This document shows, in pieces, positions 13,701-23,338 of a DNA stretch of 64,000 nt. Each line of letters starts with the position of its first letter. Positions within the stretch are counted from its first letter, which is position 1. This DNA comes from Syncephalis fuscata (taxonomy: Eukaryota > Zoopagomycota > Zoopagomycetes > Zoopagales > Piptocephalidaceae), in the NCBI GenBank assembly GCA_025786725.1, contig JAHLTZ010000055.1, positions 1 to 64,000 of the forward strand, given 5' to 3'. The position numbers and the translations under genes were made by a program. The notes under the pieces are model-generated. The model searched no databases and was not told the DNA's origin. It worked only from the letters and a program-made list of their open reading frames with translations.

Positions 13701-14254
13701 TATTTAATCTAGTCGTGCTACAACATCCGCATCGATTTGATACGCTTTATTTCTACAAAGTTGCCGCACCGTTTTTTCAGCTTCTATCACGTGCTGTTGG
13801 TGCGTGGTGCGCAGGCGTACATCTGGCTAAGTTGTATTTGACGCTTTATTGGATTAATTTCCTAATAGCACGCTTGCTTGGCCTGGTGCTATCAATTTGA
13901 ACTTTGCTTAGTTTGCCTTTATTTCTATCGGTATCAGTATATTTACACTAGCAAATAAGCCCACCTCTTTGTAATTTGGCAAGCATTCTTCATTCTTTAA
14001 ACCTTAATAGCTCGCCACCGTAATTCTATTGGTGTGTACGTGCACTTGCGCGCGTGCCTGTGTTGGTCGTTGTTAGTTCATAACACGCTTGCTTCCCCCT
14101 TGACAGCGGCTCATATTGTTTCTACTTCTTGTCGTTCTTTTTCATCTCAAACGACGGCATTCCTTTTCGTTAAAACTTACTCATTGGTCGCAACTTGCAT
14201 TGCATATTCACCTATCTACACCTAATTTTAAAGTTATATCGAATAGTTTGTACA
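10745..14254. other. Long region without a recognisable gene
   Basis: From 10745 to about 11900 the sequence is AT-rich with no coding signal that I trust. From about 11900 to 14250 it becomes pyrimidine-rich on the plus strand (CTT/TTC-rich, with a TCTC run at 13015-13030). Overlapping open frames occur there on both strands, but they have hydrophobic or low-complexity content and no domains. This could be a long leader or promoter of the small membrane protein starting at 14255, or an unidentified non-coding transcript. I found no tRNA, rRNA or mobile element. Confidence 0.4.
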
Positions 14255-14842
14255 ATGTCGCTCTTTGGCCACCTACGACGCTACATAGTGCCAGCTTTGC
14301 GGTTAACACGGTTCATGGTTGTTTGGGGCTCTATCACAGTGACACTTTGGATACTCGCCTTGCCTGTTATTGCTCGCGAAGTATTCAAAGGTTTATTACG
14401 TCGAAATGCTGCTCGTAATACACAGCCGTCTTCTACACATCAGCAGCAGCAGCAGCAACAACAACAACGACAGCAGCAGCAATCACCACCGTCACAACAA
14501 CAGCAACAGCAGCGACGATCATCAACATCACCAAATCGTCGTTATGCTACTGCAGAAAATCGCTCAGCAGCACGACAGTCCTATAATGATAATACAGGTG
14601 CATCTTGGTCACGTTCCAGCTCTAATGACTCTACCAATAGTCATTATTATCGAACATCCACCTCATTTACTAACGAAAATCTAGCTAATGGCCGTACTCA
14701 TACTACTACTGCTAGTCATCGATCGGGCCGTCGTACACCGCCCAAATATACACGCACCCAAGTACCACCTTCTCCTCCGCGTAGTACATCGCCTCCTCAG
14801 CCACGAGTTCATAATGTCTCGCCTAGTGGATGGCATATGTAA
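14255..14842 (+). CDS. Small single-pass membrane protein with Gln-rich, disordered tail
   Basis: I do not recognise the family. The reading frame is 195 codons without introns. Residues 1-50 are the structured part. A basic start (MSLFGHLRRYIV) precedes one membrane helix at about residues 18-42 (FMVVWGSITVTLWILALPVI), followed by a basic stop-transfer segment (REVFKGLLRR). The remainder is disordered. It has a long Gln stretch at about 63-90 (14438-14515) coded by CAG/CAA repeats, then Ser/Thr/Arg-rich sequence and a Pro-rich end. The frame is also open for 20 codons upstream. I chose the ATG at 14255 because it stands directly before the basic membrane-protein start. Positive-inside charges suggest the tail is cytosolic. 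Confidence 0.55.
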   Translation: MSLFGHLRRYIVPALRLTRFMVVWGSITVTLWILALPVIAREVFKGLLRRNAARNTQPSSTHQQQQQQQQQRQQQQSPPSQQQQQQRRSSTSPNRRYATAENRSAARQSYNDNTGASWSRSSSNDSTNSHYYRTSTSFTNENLANGRTHTTTASHRSGRRTPPKYTRTQVPPSPPRSTSPPQPRVHNVSPSGWHM

Positions 14843-16779
14843 TTAAGGAGTAATTATAGCAACATTTATATACTTATACATGTTTGCAGATATGAATATG
14901 TCATTTGCATATGAAATGGATTTTTCCATTTTTAAATTTAATGGAACTTTACTGTTTGTCTTAAATCTTGCTTAAAATATTATTAGTGCTATGCTCAATT
15001 GATTATCGGAGTAGATAGGATGCGCGGATATATGTGCAACGATGCAATCCAGAATGGTAAAAATATATCTTAGCGCTCAATAAATACTACTTTTATCCAG
15101 ACTTACGAAATAATCAAAATACTTTTATTATGTTAATTGTTACTGAATATATGTTCTATGATAATGAGTAGTTTTGGTGTTAAATGACTTTTATTCTTAG
15201 TGCATTTATTCATTTACTATTAATCTGCTCTATGATGTACCAACATGTTGGGTAGATTGACTTTTATTATTTACACTTCATTTATTAATGAATTAAACTT
15301 TTTTGTTTATAAATATTGACTGACAGGCTCACATCTCACAATCTACGTCATCACATTTCCTTTCTCTTTCTTTACACTTGACAACATATATCCATTGCAT
15401 ATACTTGTACACTCTATATATACCATCTAAATAGTGTTAGTAGTTGAATGACTACTAGTTATGTACAAACACCTTTTACACTATGTCCTTGTATTGCTCT
15501 TTTGTAATCTGACCTCTTTTTATAAATCACCATTACTCTGATCATTATTACTGATACCTTTATTAACACGGTAAGTGCATTTTTTTTGGTTATAGTATGT
15601 TATGTCGCGTATATTCCACTACAGTAATTGTATAAAAAAGCTGTACATACGCACAGTAGCAATATCAGCAATAATACTAGTATAATTTCTGAATAAGCCT
15701 TCAGTACCAGTTTAACAATATGATCTGCTACTGTTCTTACTACTGTACGTGTACAGTTGCTAGCGCAATTGCTGTGTTAATTATATGTGCTGTTATTTCT
15801 TGGCCGATTGCCTTTTTTGCTCTATTCCAGTATTTGAATAATTTCATTTATCAGTATTTCTTGTTAAGCAGCAATATTTGTATGGCGTTGTGTTAAACTT
15901 TTTATTTCTGTATTGCTTTTCCTGATCTAGTACTGTAATTGGCGTTAGTTTTTATGAAGAATTATTGCAGTATATTTTTTATAGTACATTCTACTGGCCC
16001 ATATATAAGACGCGTTATTTTTAACTATTAAGCAGATATTACTATATTTTATTCAATAAAGTATATTCGCAATAAAAGCATAGAAAAAATTACACAAATT
16101 GCAGCGTGTTTATAGTGTGCATTTCAAAAAATTACTTTTATTATTAAATAAATCACTATATTTTCTTATTCAATTGCTTGATAATAACATTCGCAGTTAA
16201 TAACAATCCACCACGCCTAAAATTATCAGATAATAAACTTTAACTTTTTTGGTTAAATTATTTGGCATTTGCTTAGCTACCACTTTTACGGCTATTATGT
16301 CGCGTAGATTTAAAGATATTAGTACAGCTGCCTGTACTCATATTGCTGTATTTGATTTAAATAATAAAGGCTTTTTTAAAAAATCAATCTTAATACACAC
16401 TAACAATATTGTCGTAAGTCTAAAAATAAGAATATGTCTTAGATTGCTTTGCATAGATATATTAAGATACTTGTGTAGTACACGCTCACTGTAAATACAT
16501 ACATGATTTACCCATCTTATAATAAAGTATTGGTCTTCACTCTATTTTATTTTATTAATTAATTGGTTGTCTTTTCATGACAACGTATTTGATTTGTTTA
16601 TTTATTTATTTTTATAATATTCTATGCTTTATTGCTATGTTTTATTAAAAAGTGCCTTTATTCTAATTTCAGTATGACATTATTTGGCTATATAATAATA
16701 ATAGCTTTGCTAATATCCATACCAATCTATGTTTATAGCTTACATTATGTAATTATAGATATAGCAATTTGATTGTATA
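14843..16779. other. Intergenic; one half of a dispersed repeat at 16418-16530
   Basis: This is AT-rich sequence with no convincing gene. The piece 16418-16530 is repeated in the same orientation at 22969-23082. An 81-codon open frame at 16249-16494 overlaps this repeat and is probably not a gene. Confidence 0.45.
16418..16530 (+). repeat. Dispersed repeat, copy 1
   Basis: About 113 bases beginning GTCTAAAAATAAGAATATG match 22969-23082 with scattered substitutions. They share the string CTTGTGTAGTACACGCT and a TAATAAA-type end. The copies lie on either side of array gene A. I cannot say whether it is a mobile element or a duplicated gene end. Confidence 0.6.
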
Positions 16780-17035
16780 TAGTTAAGATGGAACCATAAG
16801 TTTATTACTATAAGCTTGCACAGTTGAATAGAAACAACTAGATGCAAAGTTGTTGGCAAAATAATGATTCCATTGATTAAAGACTGGATAAACCAAAGCA
16901 TTGGCCAATACTTGATATAAATAGACTGGACGGTGTAGTTGTCAAATGGCCTTGCTTTTCACCGAATATATACCTATAGTGTATTGGAATAGTGATTTGA
17001 TTGCACTACTAATGCTGATGTCTTGAAACCATCAA
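16780..17035 (-). promoter_or_regulatory. Conserved 3' UTR and poly(A) signal of gene A
   Basis: Downstream of the stop the minus strand carries TTTCAAGACATCAGCATT, GGTATATATTC and further blocks. These reappear in the same order after the stop of gene B (45908-46142). An AATAAA lies at 16801-16806 and its counterpart in B at 45908-45913. The 3' end is better conserved between the two genes than their mature coding parts, so it may carry an RNA signal. Confidence 0.65.
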
Positions 17036-20000
17036 TTATACTGTATTTACAAATAAATATATTATATGCCATATAATTAATGCATAGCCAGTCAATATAT
17101 AATGCTACTTACAGCCTATTATTATTAAGTTGTTGATACACATGGTGCATAACATGCAATTAGTGAGTAATCAATTAGTATACAATACAACTCACAATAT
17201 TCTAATGTTGAGTTGTTTATGGATAAAATACATAGTATATAATTAGTGCATAATCAATTAATACACAGTACAACTTACGCTCTATTAATATTAATTTGTT
17301 GATATACATAATATAAGATATAAAATTAATGTATAATCAATTAATACGCAACACAACTTACTGCCTATTATATTAAGTTGTTAATGCATAAAGTAAATGG
17401 CACATAATTAATGTATATTTAGTTACCATATAATAATACTTACAAGCTATTAGTATTAAGTTATTGATACACACAATACATAGCATGTGATTAGTGAGTA
17501 ATCAATTAATATAAAATGCAATTTACAATACTCTAATATTAAGTTGTTGATACGCAATACATAATATATGATTAGTGAGTAACCAGCTAATATACAATAT
17601 CACTTACCCCCTATTAATATTGAATTATTGATGCACATAGTAAATAGCATGTGATTAGTGCATAGTCAGTCAATATGCAATACAACTTACTGCCTATTTA
17701 TATTAAGTTATTGGTACATACAGTACATGACACATAATTAATGTATAATCAATTAATATACAATGCCACTTACAATCTATTGTATTAAGCGATTATTACA
17801 ATCAATAAATAGCATAGTCAATATATAGTTAATTAGTATACAATACAACTTACTAGCTATTGTATTGGGCAATAGATACAGTTAATAAATAGCATAATTA
17901 ATGTATAGTTAGTTAATATACAATAAAACTTACAAACTATTAATATTAAATAATTGATACAATTATTAAATAGTATAGTTAGTATATATTCAGTTAATAC
18001 ACAAGACTACTTACCAGCTATTAATATTAAATAATTAGTATAATCAGTAAATAACATATAATTAGTGAATAGTCAGCTAGTATACAATAAAACCTACATT
18101 CTATGAACATTAAATAATTAGCACAATTAGTAAATAGTATAGTTAATATATAGTCAGTTACTATACAATAATACTTACTAGCTATTAATATTAAACAATT
18201 ATTACAGTCAATAAATAGCATAGTTAATATATAGACAGTTAATATACAATATTACTTACGATCTATTAATATTAGATAATGAGTATAGCCGATAAATAAC
18301 ATAGTTAATGTATAGTCAGTTAATATACAATATCACTTACCCCCTATTAATATTAAATAATTGGCACAATCAGTAAATAGCATAATTAATATATAGTTAG
18401 TTAATACACAATACCGCTTACCCCCTATTAGTATTAAATAATTGGTATAATCAGTAAATATTATAGTTAATGTATAGTCACAGCTAATATACAATATTAC
18501 TTACTAACTATTAATATTAAATAATTGGCACAATCAGTAAATAGCATAATTAATATATAGTCAGTTAATATACAATACCACTTACCCCCTATTAACATTA
18601 AATAATTGGTAAGATTAGTAAATAGTATAGTTAATGCATAGTTAATTAATATACAATACAACTTACGATCTATTAATATTAAATAATTGATATCAGCAAT
18701 AAATAGCATAATTAATGTATAATCAAATAATATCCAATACAACTTACGAACTATTAATATTAAATAATTGATATCAGCAATAAATAGCATGATTAATGTA
18801 TAGTTAGTTAATACACAATACCACTTACGGGCTATTAATATTAAATAATTGGTAAAATCAGTAAATAGTATAGTTGATGTATAGTCAGTTAATATACAAT
18901 ACAACTTACCGCCTATTATATTAAACAATTGATACGCACAATAAACAATATACAATTAGCCAATGATCAATTGATATGCAATATAACTTACAATCTATGG
19001 CATTAAGTTGTTGATATACACGGTGCATAGTATATAATTAATACATAGTCAGTTAATATACAAAACAACCTACTGTCTATTATATTAAGTTATTGATACA
19101 CACAATACACGATATATAATTAGTCAGTAGTCAATTAATATACAATACAACGGGGGGACGTTGCTAGCCCAGTTGGTAAGGCAGCGTCTCCCGAGCTGAA
19201 GGCTCCGGGTTCAAACTGAGGTTTGAACCAATCCTTAAGTGGAAAATCCCCCCCCCAGTTTTCTCTAGTTAACAAATTGCAAACCAGAACCCAATAAGTA
19301 GGTCCGGAAACAAGACCTTGGCCAGAATAGCCGAGGAAAACCCAATTGGGACCAACTTCAAGAGAATAGTGCTGTGTAGCACCATTTAAAGGAAGATGGC
19401 CTCCGTATAAAATCTATATGGACCAGATTTTACGCAAAAATGTGACAGTCCACCCGTTAAAAGTTTGGAAAAGTCCAAATATAGTGGGAAGCAGCGCAAA
19501 TTCTTTAATTATGCGCAGCGGGGGCTCACAAGCTCTTCAAAATAAAATAAAATAAATAATATACAATACAACTTACCATCTATGGCATTAATTTATCGAT
19601 GTACGCAATACATGGTATATAGTTAATTTGTAAGCCAGCAACATACAATACAACTTACAACCTATTAGTATTAAGTTATTGATATACACAATACACGATA
19701 TATAATTAGTCAATGTTCAATTAATATATAATATAACTTACATTCTATTAGTATTAAGTTATTGATATACATGATGCATGATATAAATTAGTTTATAGTC
19801 AGTTAATACAAAATACACCTTACCCTCTATGGCATTAAGTTGTTGATACACACAATACATGGTATGATTAGTATATGACCTATTGATATACAATATTACT
19901 TACTGCCTATTATTATTAGGTCATTGATGCACAGTGTATAACATGCAATTAGTGAATAATCAATCAATATAAATACAACTTACATTGCTCTAATATTAAG

Positions 20001-21127
20001 TTATCGATGGATGCAGTACATGATACATAATTAGTGTATGTTCTATTAATATGTAATGCAACCTACCAGCTATTGATATTTATTTGTTAATGCACACAGT
20101 GTATAGTTAGTTAATATATAATAATACCGCCAACCGAAATGAATAAGGAATATTGGAGACGACGAGTGATTGAGAAGAAAAGATGCTGTTAAAAGACGAA
20201 CGAGCAATGTCAATAGAAGAAAAGAAAGACGTAGAGATATCAAGGCAACAAAAAACAGAAGGTAGTGACGAGAGTGATATGGCAATGGAGAACGTGGAAA
20301 TAACAGTCACAAAATATTAACCAAAACAAAATAGAAAGGTGCAGACAAGTATAAGCGCGTTTGAAATCAGCAATCCAAAAAGTAAGGTAATGGGTGCAGC
20401 GCAGAGTAAATGGAGTCAGATAGAAAAGCCCGGTCAAAGACAATAATAGTATTAAGAAAAAAAAAGAAAATAAAATAAGATAATAACAATTATATAGTCA
20501 ATAATAGGCAATAAGAACAAGTACAATGATTCCAAATGGCCAACCCATACCGGATGCAGTAGAAAGAAGCGAAAATACGAAGCAGATACTGAGAAATGAA
20601 CAAAACAAGCACAGCAAGAAGGAAAGTCATGAAGAAAGTGAAACAGCAATAGCCAGCAATTAGATATTACCGAGTGTAAAAAGGTCCTGTAACAAAGGTC
20701 AAAGCCAGTAGAGTCATAGACAAACAATACATTCGGGGCCATATTAAATGGAGCACTGGCAGAGTGTCAATTAATATAGCGGCTTTAGTGTGAAATTGAT
20801 AGGACTCGGCTTCATACGAAAATATGGCGGTTCACTCGGTTTCAAAAACGTTACGTTATTTAGTAAGAACTGAGAGACAGTGCAAATTTGTAATTATGTG
20901 TAGCAAAAATACACAAGCTCTCCAAAATGAAAATAAAAATAATATACAATATCACTTACGATCTATTATAATTATTGGTTAAAAATACTGTTAGTAAACA
21001 AATACTGTTATATTTATTGTTATTGCAACATACCACGGCGAACTAAGGCTGGTTTAGCGTCCACCATGGCTGTACTAGCTACAATAGCCACGACAATGGT
21101 GCAAACGACGGCAATGGAAAGCTTCAT
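17036..21127 (-). CDS. Array gene A: secreted six-cysteine peptide encoded by 33 micro-exons of 3-6 nt
   Basis: Exon 1 (21127-21034) codes a 31-residue leader: signal peptide (MKLSIAVVCTIVVAIVAS...) ending LVRR, then one base of the next codon. Micro-exons, all flanked by AG and GT, have low-coordinate ends at 20960, 20067, 19984 (6 nt), 19904, 19824, 19742, 19659, 19577, 19074, 18992, 18910, 18829, 18748, 18667, 18586, 18505, 18422, 18341, 18260, 18179, 18098, 18015, 17934, 17854, 17774, 17691, 17608, 17527 (6 nt), 17444, 17362, 17279, 17196 (6 nt) and 17113. The last exon begins at 17040 and gives two bases plus TAA (17036-17038). Joined, they encode 37 residues without a stop. Cysteines fall at mature positions 5, 8, 12, 27, 32 and 36. 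Donors are GTATGT in exon 1, then mostly GTAAGT. The two CX3C motifs could fit a helical hairpin. The function is unknown: effector, antimicrobial peptide, toxin-like peptide and signal are all possible. Confidence 0.88.
19136..19572 (+). mobile_element. tRNA-derived SINE with perfect 16-bp target-site duplication
   Basis: The element is 19152-19556 (405 bp). Its head carries pol III promoter boxes: A box TAGCCCAGTTGG at 19163-19174 and a B-box-like GGTTCAAACTG near 19208. The body is unrelated to the array, and the tail is (AAAAT)n. The 16 bases TAATATACAATACAAC are present on both sides (19136-19151 and 19557-19572), as expected from target-primed reverse transcription. It sits in intron 9 of gene A in antisense orientation. 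The cloverleaf is not intact, so it is not a working tRNA gene. Confidence 0.85.
20112..20955 (+). mobile_element. Probable truncated LINE-like element sharing its 3' end with the SINE
   Basis: An insert of about 812 bp (20128-20939) splits intron 2 of gene A. Its last about 100 bases (GCAAATTTGTAATTATG, then ACACAAGCTCTCCAAAAT and an AAAAT-rich tail) match the 3' end of the SINE at 19495-19556. That is the usual relation between a SINE and its partner LINE. The flanks carry a diverged 16-bp duplication (20112-20127 against 20940-20955, 13 of 16 identical). The remaining sequence has no open frame that I recognise, so it is old and 5'-truncated, or a longer relative of the SINE. Confidence 0.55.
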
Positions 21128-21261
21128 GGTGATATTAACTTGTTAAGACAAACAAATAAAAGAGATAGTAGAGTGTGGTTGGTATAGAGTGGTAGGTAGT
21201 GGGTGTATAGCAAGAAGTAAAGTGTGATGATGATATTGCAGTTGGTTGTGTGTATTTTGCA

Positions 21262-21272
21262 GGCTATTTAAA
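21262..21272 (-). promoter_or_regulatory. TATA-like element of gene A
   Basis: The minus strand reads TTTAAATAGCC about 140 bases ahead of the start codon. The same string stands about 120 bases ahead of the start of gene B (53728-53738), in flanking sequence that is otherwise only partly conserved. This marks it as the likely core promoter of both genes. Confidence 0.6.
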
Positions 21273-21448
21273 CTTACGGCTATGCTGAGGTACTACTATA
21301 CTGTTGTATACGATATATACCATTGATGTGTAGCATGAACCAATAAAGCAATTCAGGTGATGATCTGAAATGCGCATGCACCAATGAATTCATGGCGTGA
21401 CAGCATGCTTCCCAGTTTTGATTTCAACCTAACCAGTTTTGATTTTAA

Positions 21449-21916
21449 CCTGTCCAGTCTTTACTTCAATCTGTTAATCATTTGCACGAGTACTGTAACG
21501 GTATTCATAATACAGTACGTGTGCGATAAAAATAGATATATTGATTTGTATTTTGTTACACGGTCTATTTGGTAAAAACAAGTATATTGTTTGGCTTTGT
21601 AAAAACGATGGTGGTGCTTTTGCTGTTATTTCTACCGATTCGGCCCTCAATATCTGCATGCATACAAAATAGCGCACAACCTGCCCGGTCTTTACTTCAG
21701 TTTGCCAGTCATTTGCACAAATGGCATAACAATATTAATAATTTAGTAATATGGGATAAAAATAAACATACTAGCCTGTATTTTTTGTTACACGGTTTAA
21801 CTATTTGGTAAAAACAAGTATATTGTTTGGTTTTGTAAAAACGATAGCGGTGCTTTTGCTGCCATTTCTACCGATTTGGTCCTCAATATCTGCATGCATA
21901 CTAAACAACGCACAAC
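21449..21916 (-). repeat. Two direct repeats of about 232 bp upstream of gene A
   Basis: The blocks 21449-21679 and 21680-21916 are tandem copies. Both contain GTCTTTACTTCA, TTTGTTACACGGT, GGTAAAAACAAGTATATTG and CTCAATATCTGCATGCATAC. The duplication starts about 180 bases upstream of the TATA-like element and could be a duplicated upstream regulatory module. Open frames at 21384-21811 on either strand are by-products of this repeat. Confidence 0.7.
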
Positions 21917-23338
21917 GCTGATACAAAAACAAGTTTAATGTATAAAATTAGTATTTTATACAAGTTTTTTACTGCTATACATAGGTAAGTTGTTATTTTT
22001 AAATTATAAAGTGTGTTGATTGGTATATGCATGCATTTTATTCGACACTATGCCCATTGTTATGGGGTAATAATTGTTTTGGATTTACAAATATATCGTA
22101 TCCAAGCATATCATGCTACATGCTGTGCAACTACCATCATTCAAATGGCGGCTAATCTAAATCACCTGAAATCGACTATACAATAAGTACTGTTTGTAAC
22201 ATGATACATCACAGAATTTTGAGCAATGAAGCATTCTAACAAGTCATTTTATCAGTTTCAGTTGTAAACTAAATTGTATCGGCTAAATTATACGCAATAC
22301 AATATGCAAACACTAGTTAAACACAATATAAAGTTTTAACCAAATATCAGCAATTTCAAATGCATAGTGACTGTGAATCGTATATCAATTGGTAATCATT
22401 CAAGGCCTAAGTTCTGTTTGCATTTCTGAACCACTTCTAACAAGTTAAGCAAGTTGGAATATAGAAGCCCAAGCCAAAGCAGAAATCAATGAAAAAACAA
22501 CTGGCAACTTAAAGGCTTACTGATTTAACCTGTAGCAAATTATTATAGTTATGTTAAACTGGACTGTGTTCATCAAAAGTCGACTGTTGCTGATGCGACT
22601 ATAACAGCAGCAATGTTAAACCGAGATAACTCACAGAAAATAGAGAGATGTAAATATAATTGAATCACCAAGTTTAGTAGGTAAATAACTGATTATTGTC
22701 ACTATAACTTATAATTCTGGCTCTTTGTATGGATAAATATTTACAATCACATTGTAACATCTTATATACTCACATGTACACGACCACCAACTAAGCCAAC
22801 TATTATAAGGCTTAATCTAATTATTTATCAGAATAAGTAACTAATATTATACATTATTGCAATAATAGAAAGACATATTAATTTATTTATTGACCATTAA
22901 TAAAAGTTGTATAGCTATATATTAAAATAAAACATCAGATTGAGTGTGTAATATTTATATTGTCATGAGTCTAAAGATAAAAATATGTTTTAGGTTACTT
23001 GGCACAGATATAATAAGGCACTTGTGTAGTACACGCTTACTATAAATACATACAAAATTTGCCCATTTTATAATAAAATATATTAGCTTTTTAGTTTTGT
23101 CTTCTAATTAGTGCCATACAGTTTATTCAGTTTATTATATTTAAACTATGCTAATGATAAGCAATAAGGAATAAGTTTACTTTTAGACCAATGTTAACTA
23201 ATTGACACTTTGTATTTTAAAAGTTAGGTTTAGTAAATATTGAATATCAGCATTATACAATAGCATCAGAATAATTTGTCGTTTAATCATTTAAGCTACA
23301 TAGCTATAATCAGAGCTATAACAATATAAAAATAGTCT
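21917..23338. other. Intergenic; holds copy 2 of the dispersed repeat
   Basis: This is AT-rich, with no gene that I can support. It contains the second copy of the dispersed repeat at 22969-23082. Confidence 0.5.
22969..23082 (+). repeat. Dispersed repeat, copy 2
   Basis: This matches 16418-16530 in the same orientation, with conserved CTTGTGTAGTACACGCT and AATACATACA strings. It lies between gene A and the first of the two-TM genes. Confidence 0.6.

Larger units (their letters stand above)
17113..20962 (-). repeat. Tandem array of homologous introns (period about 80-83 nt) in gene A
   Basis: Read on the minus strand, each unit runs from GTAAGT through an AT-rich middle (ATTGTATATTAACTGACTATA and a GCTATTTA motif) to TTTAATATTAATAG. 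It is then separated from the next unit by only three or six bases. The units are plainly copies of one another, while the 3-nt separators differ. This array looks like a satellite, but the separators carry the coding information. Two mobile insertions, 19152-19556 and about 20128-20939, interrupt the period. Removing them restores unit-length introns (79 and about 62 nt). Confidence 0.9.

Noticed and set aside
11900-14190. Overlapping open frames on both strands with hydrophobic or low-complexity translations
   Set aside because: No domains, no splice-linked partners and pyrimidine-tract composition; they look like chance frames or a leader region.
16960-17040. Alternative reading of the terminal exon as a longer conserved tail (FKTSAL...)
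   Set aside because: It needs phase 2, whereas the leader and all micro-exons give phase 1. The nucleotide identity there is explained by a conserved 3' UTR.
18027-18955. Long minus-strand open frames with repeated YYCIL/NYLILI motifs
   Set aside because: They run through the introns of array gene A; the regular repeats simply lack stops in one frame. They have no start context and no domain.
19152-19230. Functional tRNA gene
   Set aside because: Only the internal promoter boxes remain; the stem pairs do not close, and the element has a SINE body, tail and target duplication.
17100-20100. Plain AT-rich satellite or centromeric repeat
   Set aside because: Splice consensus at every unit, constant phase, a coding leader exon and a sensible joined peptide with a stop explain the array better.
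20128-20760. Minus-strand open frames (for example MAPNVLFVYDSTGF...) as genes
   Set aside because: They lie inside the inserted LINE-like fragment, lack recognisable domains, and overlap each other in several frames.
17113-20962. CRISPR array
   Set aside because: The period is regular, but the separators are 3 nt and the units diverge. The genome is eukaryotic and the junctions match splice sites.
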